Positions 45,661 through 54,400 of a stretch of DNA of 64,000 nt are shown here, one piece after another (position 1 is the first letter of the stretch; each line of letters opens with the position of its first letter). Below the pieces are notes generated by a model that saw only the letters and a list, made by a program, of their open reading frames with translations, was not told the DNA's origin and made no database searches. The DNA lies in the NCBI RefSeq assembly GCF_045124755.1, contig NZ_JBGVMK010000012.1. The stretch is one strand, 5' to 3'. The stretch is from Succinimonas sp045124755 (GTDB taxonomy: Bacteria > Pseudomonadota > Gammaproteobacteria > Enterobacterales > Succinivibrionaceae). The position numbers were made by a program, and so were the translations under genes.

Positions 45661-48576
45661 ATGGGAAGATATGATGACAACTACGAAGTATTAGAGGAGC
45701 TTTTTAAGGACTATAAGGTATTTATTGATACCTGTTCGCTGCTGATTAACAATCAAAAACCAGTAGATGAAGTATTTGATGCAATATCAAAATTAAGCCG
45801 CGAATATCACAATAAACTGGTAGTGGCTGATAAGGTTATTCAGGAACTGAAAAGACACTTAAAAGGTGACGATCCCAAACTGGCAGCCAGAGCAAAAAGA
45901 GCATTAATGATTTTAACACGTTATGACGGGTGCTTTGATGTCTTTGGCGATAAGAGAGAACGCAGATTTGCCGATATTGTTTTTTTGAAAGTTTTTCAGG
46001 CCTACCATGAAGAATTCAATAGAGTATTAATCACACAAGATTACAATCTGTCAGTTGATATCTTAAGATTGATGAATCAAAAATCAGTAGCAAAATACAT
46101 GAAGCAAATAAAGGTATTCAAATTTGACGAAAGAGGATATTTAACTGAATTTAAGCCATTAAACAACCGAGAAAACAGATATCAGCCAGGTTCTTTTGCA
46201 AACAATCGTTCACAGAGCTTCAAACAAAACAATAATTTCAACCAGATCGCTAATGCTGAGGAAAGGGACAATCGCAGACATTTCTCAAATAATTCATCAG
46301 ACAATTTCAATCCCAGACAAAGTTATAATAAGAAATCAGATTATAACAACGTCCGGCAGGATAATTCAGAAAAGAGCAATGCTGCCAGACCCGACGGCAT
46401 TAATAAAAAACAAGTCAGCGGCAAAATTCAAAACGTCGAAGCCATTCAGAATAACAGTCCTCTTGCTAATAACAGCGTAAATGTAAATAAAATTAACTAC
46501 GGCTGGCAAAATAATGCCTTCTCAAGTTTAGATTCGTGCCATGGTTTGGATACAGGCTTCAGTATTTATAAAGATCAAGAACAAAATGAAAAACAAAGTG
46601 ATGACGCATATCCAACTTATGACGGCGCCAATAACCGCAATGACGGCATAGAACATAGCCAGAATAATTCTGACTTATTTGCGGAACAGGATGATGATGA
46701 AGTTCCTGATTTTAATGATGCTCTGGTGAGCGGCGATTCTGAGAAAGATTCCATTTTGGAAGAAATCGCCAGTGCCGTTCAGGATAACGGCAATGCTGAT
46801 AACACCGACAACGATGACGGTGAGGATGACGATTCAAAGCAGGAAAATACCAGCAATTCGGACAATGACGTCTCTGGAGACGATATAAAGGAGCATGACG
46901 ATACGGAGGACGACACAAAAGACGCCGCAGAATTTTCAGATAACATGAACTCGGATAACATCGAAGAAGTTGATGACTCAGACGTTCCGGAGGATGTTCT
47001 CGACACTGATGACACTGAGGAGACTGATGACTCTGATGAACCCGAGAGTGAGAACGCATCTTCAGAAAGCAAAAAAAATGCCACCGGAAATAAAAAACCC
47101 CAGAGCAAATACCAAGAATACAAGGCAAGGTTTGAAGCATCTCTCCGTAATTATCGCTATACCAAGGTTACCAAAGTTCCAGATGCTCCCGTGCCGGTAA
47201 AGGAACTCCCCGGGGTTAATTCTGTAGTATATGCCGATCAGTCTGAGATTACTCTTACCTCTGAAATTTCACGCGGCGGTGAAGGTATTATTTATTCCAC
47301 AAATACTGAATACGTGGCAAAAATTTATAAGAGCGGACTCCTGACAGAACAAAAAATTAAAAAAATTGAATTACTCCTGTCCAAAAAACTAAAGTATGAA
47401 GGAATTTGCTTTCCGTGCAGTGCATTGTACAATCAATACCATGAATTCGTCGGATATTTAATGCCAAGAGCATCAGGCAAAGAACTTCAAAGAAGTCTTT
47501 TTATAAAGCCGCTGTTTTTACAGAACTTTCCAAACTGGCAGAAAATCGATTTAGTAAAACTTTGCATAACAATTCTCCTTAAGATTAGATATCTTCATCA
47601 GCACGGGATTATCATGGGTGATATTAATCCCATGAATATTCTGGTAGTTTCCCCGGAGGAGGTTTACTTTGTTGATACTGACAGTTATCAGGTAAATAAT
47701 TTCCCCTGTCCTGTCGGAACAATAAATTACACAGCTCCTGAAATTCAAAGGAAAGAATACAGAACTTTCCTGAGAACCTTTGGAAATGAACACTTTGCGG
47801 TGGCAACGCTCCTCTTTATGATAATGATGCCTGGTAAACCTCCGTATTCTCAGCAGGGCGGCGGAGATGCTATCAGCAATATTATAAACATGGATTTCTC
47901 TTATCCTTTGGGTGGTGAGAGCAATGGTAAAACTCCCGATGGACCATGGCGTTTTATCTGGAGTCACCTGTTATATAAACTCAAAGAAGCATTTTATGAA
48001 ACCTTTAAAAAGGATGGCAAGTATTCGACCGAAGACACCAGATTAAATGTTCTAGAATGGCTTTCTATTTTTAAAAATTATAAGAAAGCTATTGAAACCG
48101 GACTAATGGATAAAGACACAATGTCCTTAACACTTTTTCCCACCCGTTACAAAATCTACATTACTGAAGACGGCGAGAAGGTAATCCATAAAAGCAAAAA
48201 TACAGGTTACGAACGAAAATGCTCACAATGCGGGTATGTTTTTCAAATAACGGAAAAGGATATTGAGGATTGCATAAACAATGGTAAGGATCTCCCAAGC
48301 CTTTGCAACCGTTGTGCCTCGGGGGCTGGGGTATATAAAACTATCACATGCTGTGACTGCGGCAAAAGATTTACCTTTACACAGAAGGAATATAAGTTCT
48401 ACGAGGAGAAGGAATACTCTCTGCCAAAAAGATGTCCATCATGCCGTGCAACCAATAGAAGATCCTCTGGCTGGAAATCTTATGACGGGAGATCTTATGG
48501 CGGCGGCAGGCGTGACATCAGAGATAATAAAGGATGTTTCCTTAATATGCTGCTTTTTGGATTATTTCTGCATTAA
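45661..48576 (+). CDS. PIN nuclease - TerY-P-type Ser/Thr kinase - zinc ribbon fusion
   Basis: 971 residues in three parts. Residues 1-155 are a PIN domain with Asp23, Glu62, Asp105 and Asp127. Residues about 160-500 are a long Asn/Gln- then Asp/Glu-rich linker with no predicted fold. Residues about 525-800 are a protein kinase with the Gly loop RGGEG (538-542), Lys554 in VAKIY, catalytic Asp654 and Asn659 in MGDINPMNIL, and the metal Asp672 in FVDTDSYQ. Residues 853-928 carry two zinc ribbons (Cys854/857/882/885 and Cys897/900/925/928). A kinase of this kind with vWA and PP2C genes next to it defines the TerY-phosphorylation triad. The N-terminal PIN is unexpected and suggests an RNase effector controlled by the triad. 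Confidence 0.85.
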   Translation: MGRYDDNYEVLEELFKDYKVFIDTCSLLINNQKPVDEVFDAISKLSREYHNKLVVADKVIQELKRHLKGDDPKLAARAKRALMILTRYDGCFDVFGDKRERRFADIVFLKVFQAYHEEFNRVLITQDYNLSVDILRLMNQKSVAKYMKQIKVFKFDERGYLTEFKPLNNRENRYQPGSFANNRSQSFKQNNNFNQIANAEERDNRRHFSNNSSDNFNPRQSYNKKSDYNNVRQDNSEKSNAARPDGINKKQVSGKIQNVEAIQNNSPLANNSVNVNKINYGWQNNAFSSLDSCHGLDTGFSIYKDQEQNEKQSDDAYPTYDGANNRNDGIEHSQNNSDLFAEQDDDEVPDFNDALVSGDSEKDSILEEIASAVQDNGNADNTDNDDGEDDDSKQENTSNSDNDVSGDDIKEHDDTEDDTKDAAEFSDNMNSDNIEEVDDSDVPEDVLDTDDTEETDDSDEPESENASSESKKNATGNKKPQSKYQEYKARFEASLRNYRYTKVTKVPDAPVPVKELPGVNSVVYADQSEITLTSEISRGGEGIIYSTNTEYVAKIYKSGLLTEQKIKKIELLLSKKLKYEGICFPCSALYNQYHEFVGYLMPRASGKELQRSLFIKPLFLQNFPNWQKIDLVKLCITILLKIRYLHQHGIIMGDINPMNILVVSPEEVYFVDTDSYQVNNFPCPVGTINYTAPEIQRKEYRTFLRTFGNEHFAVATLLFMIMMPGKPPYSQQGGGDAISNIINMDFSYPLGGESNGKTPDGPWRFIWSHLLYKLKEAFYETFKKDGKYSTEDTRLNVLEWLSIFKNYKKAIETGLMDKDTMSLTLFPTRYKIYITEDGEKVIHKSKNTGYERKCSQCGYVFQITEKDIEDCINNGKDLPSLCNRCASGAGVYKTITCCDCGKRFTFTQKEYKFYEEKEYSLPKRCPSCRATNRRSSGWKSYDGRSYGGGRRDIRDNKGCFLNMLLFGLFLH

Positions 48577-48659
48577 TTATAATAATACACAAACGAATTA
48601 TGATTATTCATTATTATGAATAGGAATCAAGATTACTATCGATAAGTTTGGGATATTTT

Positions 48660-49370
48660 ATGAAAAAAGAAGATTTTGCCTTTCTGCGTAATCAGGATTT
48701 GATTAACAACCCCACACCCCGAGTTGCTATCTGTCTCTGTCTTGATGTCAGCGGATCCATGCACGGGGACGCCATCAGAGAACTTAACAAAGGAGTTTCC
48801 CTTTTCTTTGATGCCATAAGAAGGGATGAAACAGCCATGTACGCCTCTGAAATCGCCATTGTAACCTTTGGCTATTCTGTGGAGTGTGTAAGAGACTTTT
48901 CAAGTCTTACAGTTGATTCCGAAGTTCCTATGTTGGAGGCTGAAGGCACGACTCCTATGGGCGAAGCAGTTACCCTGGCTCTCGACTTGCTTAATCAGCG
49001 GAAAAAAGATTATAAAAGAAGCGGGGTAGACTATTATCAGCCCTGGCTGGTTATCATGTCTGACGGTGAACCCAACGGAAACGCCGCTCTTCTTAAAAAA
49101 GCAAAGCAAACCACCTGCAAAATGGTGGCCGAACGCAAGCTCACCTTATTTCCGATTGGCATTGGAAACGATGCCGATATGGGGGAATTGCGAGGCTTTA
49201 ACTATCCAAACAAAGCCTACAAGCTTGCTGGGCTGAAGTTCCGTGAATTCTTTGAATGGCTCAGCAAGAGCGTATCCGCCACATCTCAGTCAACACCAGG
49301 CGAAACGGTTGTAATTGACGAAAACGGCATTCCGAATTGGGCTTCAAAAGGCTGGGATCAACTGAGATAA
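48660..49370 (+). CDS. TerY-like vWA domain protein
   Basis: 236 residues forming one von Willebrand A domain. The metal-ion-dependent adhesion site is intact: Asp29-x-Ser31-x-Ser33 in LDVSGSMHG, Thr in AEGTTPMGEA, and Asp in IMSDGEPNG. Such TerY-type proteins are cytoplasmic and work with a kinase and phosphatase in the TerY-P triad. I prefer the ATG at 48660 over an in-frame TTG four codons earlier. It lies 83 bases after the kinase gene, same strand. Confidence 0.9.
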   Translation: MKKEDFAFLRNQDLINNPTPRVAICLCLDVSGSMHGDAIRELNKGVSLFFDAIRRDETAMYASEIAIVTFGYSVECVRDFSSLTVDSEVPMLEAEGTTPMGEAVTLALDLLNQRKKDYKRSGVDYYQPWLVIMSDGEPNGNAALLKKAKQTTCKMVAERKLTLFPIGIGNDADMGELRGFNYPNKAYKLAGLKFREFFEWLSKSVSATSQSTPGETVVIDENGIPNWASKGWDQLR

Positions 49371-49461
49371 TGCAAATGTGGTCAGGTATGTCGGAAGGTG
49401 AGAATCATGCCCCTGATTATATGCGTTTTGTTTTAGGTTGTTTGGCTTACAGGTAACAATC

Positions 49462-49794
49462 ATGGAAGAATTAGCGCATAGTGTTGACGTTATTATCATA
49501 AAAGACAAATTACCTTATGTAGTCAGATATGATAATTCCAAGCCCAAAGGTAAAAAAATCAATGTGGTTGATTTGCCTGAAGATAGTGATATAAAGGCTT
49601 TTTATGACTCTTACAATAACTGGGATTCTGGCGGCTTATTTGTCCCGCAGGAAAGCATTTTGTGTTTTGTCATGATTATTGAATCGTTATTCAGTAAAAA
49701 ATACAAAATTGAGTACAAATGGATCGGCGGTTCAGATCCTTATGAAGCATGGAAAAAGGCTCAGGATGAAAACCCTATAGGGGCTGTTTACTAA
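49462..49794 (+). CDS. Hypothetical small protein within the TerY-P locus
   Basis: 110 residues from the ATG at 49462, preceded by ACAGGTAAC; an in-frame TTG at 49438 is possible. Not recognised. The sequence is soluble with several aromatic residues (YDSYNNWDSGG, YKIEYKWIGGSDPYEAW). Its position between the vWA and PP2C genes, same strand, suggests it belongs to the system. Confidence 0.65.
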   Translation: MEELAHSVDVIIIKDKLPYVVRYDNSKPKGKKINVVDLPEDSDIKAFYDSYNNWDSGGLFVPQESILCFVMIIESLFSKKYKIEYKWIGGSDPYEAWKKAQDENPIGAVY

Positions 49795-49896
49795 GTCAGA
49801 ACCACAGGTAAAAGACAGTAAAACGAGCCGGTTGCAATTTAATCGGCGCAATTTAATTCATCCTTTGATGACAGAATAAAAATCGGAGATTACAGC

Positions 49897-50868
49897 ATGT
49901 GGTTTTCTGTGCAATGCGCGGTTCAGGGAAAAAGTCACGCGCGTCAAAATATTCCATGCCAGGACAAAACATTTTTTAAAGCCGAGAACGGAATCTTTGC
50001 CGCCAGCCTGGCAGACGGAGCCGGGTCGTGCCGATTGTCACACCTGGGAGCAGAGCTGGCCACCCGCGCCATCTGCGATGCCTTATGCTCTGATTTCGAG
50101 AAGCTATTCAGCAATGATGACGGCTTAACGGTGAAGTCGGAGTTAACTGACAGAATACTTGACAAACTGTCCGAGGCCGCGGAGGAGCAAGATTGTGATA
50201 TTAAAGATCTCTCCTCAACCTTGCTTTTTATTGCGGTTCATGAGAACAGATTCATGCTCGGTCATATCGGTGACGGTGTCATTGGATATTTAAAAAACAA
50301 TGAAGTCAAAGTTGCCTCCACCCCTGACAACGGCGAATTTGCCAACACCACAGTCTTTACCACCTCCAAAAGCGCTGCCGATTCAATCAAATTAATAAAA
50401 GGGAACCTTGGTTCAATCTCAGGGTTTGTCCTGATGTCCGACGGCCCGGAGGCTGTTTTTTACGATAAGGCCCGCGGCATCCTTGCTCCTTCATTAAAAA
50501 GGATGTTTCTGCTGTCCCGACTTTTGCCGGCGCCTCTGATGGAAAGAAAAATCACCGATTTCTTCCAGTCCGTGGTAACCAAACGCACTAATGATGACTG
50601 CAGCATGGTAATTTTTACAAATTTGCCAGATTCCGAAGGCAACGGCGAGCAGTCTGCCAAAAGTAACTTACGCGCTACCACCTCCGAAAATATCGCCAGA
50701 AAGTACCTTGCGATCATCAATAACTTAAGTGAAAACAGCATGACCTGCAAAGAACTGGCAAAAATCGTTCATATCAATAGCAGGTATTTGGAGCCTACGC
50801 TTAACAAGCTCTGCGATATGGGTTATCTGACCTGCAGTGACGACGGGGTGTATTCTGTTGAGCCATAG
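49897..50868 (+). CDS. PP2C-type Ser/Thr phosphatase with C-terminal winged helix
   Basis: 323 residues. The PP2C fold is shown by NIPCQDKTF near 18-26, the metal-binding Asp40-Gly41 in SLADGAGS, HIGDGVIGYL near 126-135, MSDGPEAV and the final TNDDCSM. Residues about 270-323 look like a winged helix (SMTCKELAKIVHINSRYLEP, then LCDMGYLTCSDDGVY), which could bind DNA or a partner. It should reverse the action of the kinase at 45661. CGGAG lies about ten bases before the ATG. Confidence 0.88.
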   Translation: MWFSVQCAVQGKSHARQNIPCQDKTFFKAENGIFAASLADGAGSCRLSHLGAELATRAICDALCSDFEKLFSNDDGLTVKSELTDRILDKLSEAAEEQDCDIKDLSSTLLFIAVHENRFMLGHIGDGVIGYLKNNEVKVASTPDNGEFANTTVFTTSKSAADSIKLIKGNLGSISGFVLMSDGPEAVFYDKARGILAPSLKRMFLLSRLLPAPLMERKITDFFQSVVTKRTNDDCSMVIFTNLPDSEGNGEQSAKSNLRATTSENIARKYLAIINNLSENSMTCKELAKIVHINSRYLEPTLNKLCDMGYLTCSDDGVYSVEP

Positions 50869-50928
50869 AACTTTAATTTAATATTTAAAATTTGTATATT
50901 GCAGGGTTAGAATGAGGATGATGACAAT

Positions 50929-51171
50929 ATGTCACTTGAAGGTATATTTGATAAATTAAACCAGGTAAGCGAACGGAAATATCAGAGATATTTACGGGAA
51001 CAAGAAAGAAAACAACAAAAAATGGATGAGGAATTGTACGATAACCTTAATTCTAGATTAACCGGTAAAGAAAAGCCTAAGCAGCCTTTCATCTCCAGTG
51101 ATCATCGAAGGGAATCCTTTAAAACCTATTTTCAGCATGGGTTCGATCGTATTGTTCATGATGATCAATAA
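50929..51171 (+). CDS. Hypothetical small basic coiled protein at end of TerY-P locus
   Basis: 80 residues, rich in Lys, Arg, Gln and Glu, probably mostly helical (a coiled stretch over residues 10-45). No family is recognised. GAGGATG precedes the ATG. It is the last gene of the AT-rich plus-strand block and ends before a non-coding stretch. Confidence 0.55.
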   Translation: MSLEGIFDKLNQVSERKYQRYLREQERKQQKMDEELYDNLNSRLTGKEKPKQPFISSDHRRESFKTYFQHGFDRIVHDDQ

Positions 51172-51389
51172 CCACTAATATCTGCTTTCATAGTATTTCT
51201 ATTAGCGTGTTAAGCAGATAAGAAAATCAAAACTAATCATCATTGATAGCAGTTTTTATCATATTTATCTCAATGAGGAAAATATTAATTTATAACCATC
51301 TCATTTTATTTTGATTATAAATGAGTTAATTTATTAAATAATTATCAGGAGCTAAGTAACACCTCTCAAACCTGCTTCACAGTCCTAAA
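51172..51389. other. AT-rich intergenic region between convergent genes
   Basis: Strongly AT-rich with no gene. It marks the right-hand edge of the AT-rich TerY-P block. Confidence 0.5.
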
Positions 51390-51430
51390 GAAAAACCGCC
51401 GGAGTTCCTGATGAGAACCTCCCGGCGGTC
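51390..51430 (-). terminator. Terminator of the four-unit nuclease-fold gene
   Basis: On the minus strand, ACCGCCGG and CCGGCGGT pair with an inner extension (GAGGTTCTC-like), followed by TTTTTC. It lies just after the stop codon at 51456. Confidence 0.85.
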
Positions 51431-51455
51431 TCCGTTCATTCGGCTTCGTTCCTTA

Positions 51456-54400
51456 TCAGAACTCATACCTCATGTAGTCAAAGAGTCCCGGACAATACCC
51501 GAACTTCTGCAGCACCGTCTCGGCATCCTGGTCATCAAGTTCTTCGACTCCGTCCTCTTCTGTCACCGGAGTTTCCAGATATTCCGGAGTGAGACGGCTG
51601 TCCAGGAATTCTCCCAGAGCATTAAAGCCGATAACCGTGACATGATAGGCCTCTGCCAGCCGCTCATGAAGATCCGGATCCTCATTCAGGCACACCAGCA
51701 CCGTGTCCTGACTGTGCAGGTTGAGATACTCCGTCAGCATGGCGAGATCCCGGGCTCCGGCTTCCGGCTCTGTGGCGGCAAACACAAAGAAGAGCACCCG
51801 GTTCATGGTTCTGATAACCATATCTGCCATTATCCGGTAGTTATCCAGCAGAATCTCCATATTCCGGGCAAAGAGACAGAAGCACTCCGGATGCCGGATG
51901 GTCATTTCCCGGATACGGTTCTGAATGATTGCCGAGCCGGCCGCGCGGAACCAGCCGCCCAGAATGTAGTCCCGAAGCGCCGCGGGCTTCAGTACGGTAA
52001 CACGGGACTCCCGGGCCTCTTTGATATAGATGTTTTTATAGACCAGGGTGCAGTCCACCATGTCGTTCAAAAGCTTCTGATACCGGGACACCGTTTCATC
52101 AGCGGCATCCATGTCCAGAGCGAATGAGGTAAGCTCCTGAAAAAGAGCCTCCAGCAGCATGTTGAATATCACCGCATATTCCTGATTCCGGCAGTAATCC
52201 GCCAGCACATCGAGGGAAAGCCTGTCCAGAATCTCCGGCTTCCCGTGATAGCTCTTCAGGGAGCCCACCACCCGGGCGCGTTCATCGTCAAAGAAATCCG
52301 CGCATTCCTCCGGTCTCATGAGATGAGCCTCCAGGAAGTCATCAATGGCAGCCTTGCTTTCCGCCTCCCGCATAAGCTGCTGATAATAGGCGGTCACCAG
52401 CTTGCCCATGGGAGTGGTCTTTTCAGGAAGAGGCTGCGGAGAAGGCGCGGCCGGGGCTGCGGGAGAGGGCTCTTCAGAGACAGCCGGAGCAGGGGAGCTC
52501 CCGCCGGCATCTGTGCCAGAAGCAGCTTCCCCGACAGGACTTTCCGCAGGTGCAGGAGTTTCCGTCCCGCTGGCTTCCTTAAGAGCTTCGCGGTTTTCAG
52601 CAGCATCTTCCATAGCCTCGGCAATGAGCTCCTCCAGGATCTCCGGGCAGGGGGTGCCGGCAGCAGCCTCCCGGGCAAATTCCGGGATCTCAGGATTAGC
52701 AGGAGCTTCCTTTCCGGAGACAGGAGCTGCCGAAGCCGTGTTTTCCGCGCTCTCCTCTCCGGACGCCGGAGCAGTCTTGCTCTCTTCTGCCGGAGCCGGA
52801 GCTGCAGCAGAGCTTTCCGGAACCGGTTCTTCCTCCTTCTTCACGGCATTTATCATCTCGTTCGGGAAGATCTCCGGAAGGGCGTTCAGGAACTCCTGAG
52901 CCTTCAGAATCCGAACGGCAGCGCCGCACTCCCTTATGGCCTCTTCAGTGCTGTCGCTGTTCCGGAATACCAGAATCAGCCGTTCCTGAGGAATGCCGAG
53001 CGCGTTTCCGGCCTTTAAAAGATCCTCTTTCCGGAGGCGGAAATTGTCAGCGGAGCAGCTCTTCACAGCCGTCCAGCCCAGAGGGTGCCTTACAATCACA
53101 TCCAGCACCGCAGTCCCGGCATCGGGGATCTCCAGAGTGACGTTCCTGATAAACCTTACAAAGCGGGGATCCCGGACATGCTGCCCCAGATACTTCACGG
53201 CCCGGTTTCCGGCAAAGTACCGGAGCCAGTCTCCCGTAACAAAGCTGTAAATGTCCTGATTGTCGGTGAGGTCGATAATAAACTGCCGGGGCACCGTTTT
53301 ATCGTAGCGGCACTCCTTGATGAGATCCGTCCGATACAGGCTGGTGCAGCAGTTATTGATGGAGGAGGTCTTTTCGCCGTCCAGGGTATTTACATTCCAG
53401 CAAAAACGTTCATGAGGCACATGGCTTTCATGGATGCGGCGCACCGCCTGCACCAGAGGCTGGAACAGGCTTTCATGGCGGCAGAACTCGCTGGCCGCGC
53501 CGTCCAGAGCCGACAGAGCCTGACTGATAAGCTCCACCTCGGCAATGCCGATGCCGGAAGGGGAGAAGCTTTCATAAAGCTCTTCCGGAGTGAACTGGAG
53601 ATCCGTAACGGAGCTCTTTACCGCCAGCGGAGCGCTCGCTTCTATGGGACGGATGATCTCCCGGGCCTTTTTTTCAAATTCGCTGTGACTCAGCACGGTT
53701 ACCGCTTTTCCGGAGGCGACTCTGGCGAGAGCCTCGGGCATCTCCGTGAGATTATGCACGATAATGAGATTCCGGGCCGGAATGTCCAGCCATTTTCCGG
53801 CGAGGGCGAGCTGACTCTCCGCCCGATCCGGATTGGCCGGACTTACCATAACCAGCGTAATGATATTCTTGAACCGCACCAGGAAATCCACATCGATCCT
53901 GATATCCCCCTTGCAGAGCCGGGCCTTGACGGATACTCCGAAAATATCCGGGGCGGCATTTGCTCCGGCGGTATCCACCACATACCCTACGGCATGAACA
54001 AACCGCCGATCCTCCAGCACGTAGTTGTTAAAGACGGCATTAGGCAAAAGCTCAAATTTAACGGTTCTCTTCTTGGTGCTGAAGTACTCGAAATTCCGGA
54101 TCACCTCCATGTTGTCCGCCATATGCCGGCAGAGCTGCACCGTAGTGCCTATCGTAACGCCGTCGCAGCCGGCCAGAGACTCGGTAACCTCGTAATCGCC
54201 GGTTTTGAGGGCCTGGCCGATCCTCCGGAACAGGGGCTGCGCCATATTGTATTTGCCGGCCTTCATCCGGGACAGGATATCCAGATGGATATGCATTCTG
54301 GTTATGGGGGTATTGCAAATGCACTGTACGCCGTGTTCATCCATGAACTTCTGAACGGTCTCATTCAGGAAAGGCCGTTCCGGAATCTCGTAGAGCAGAG

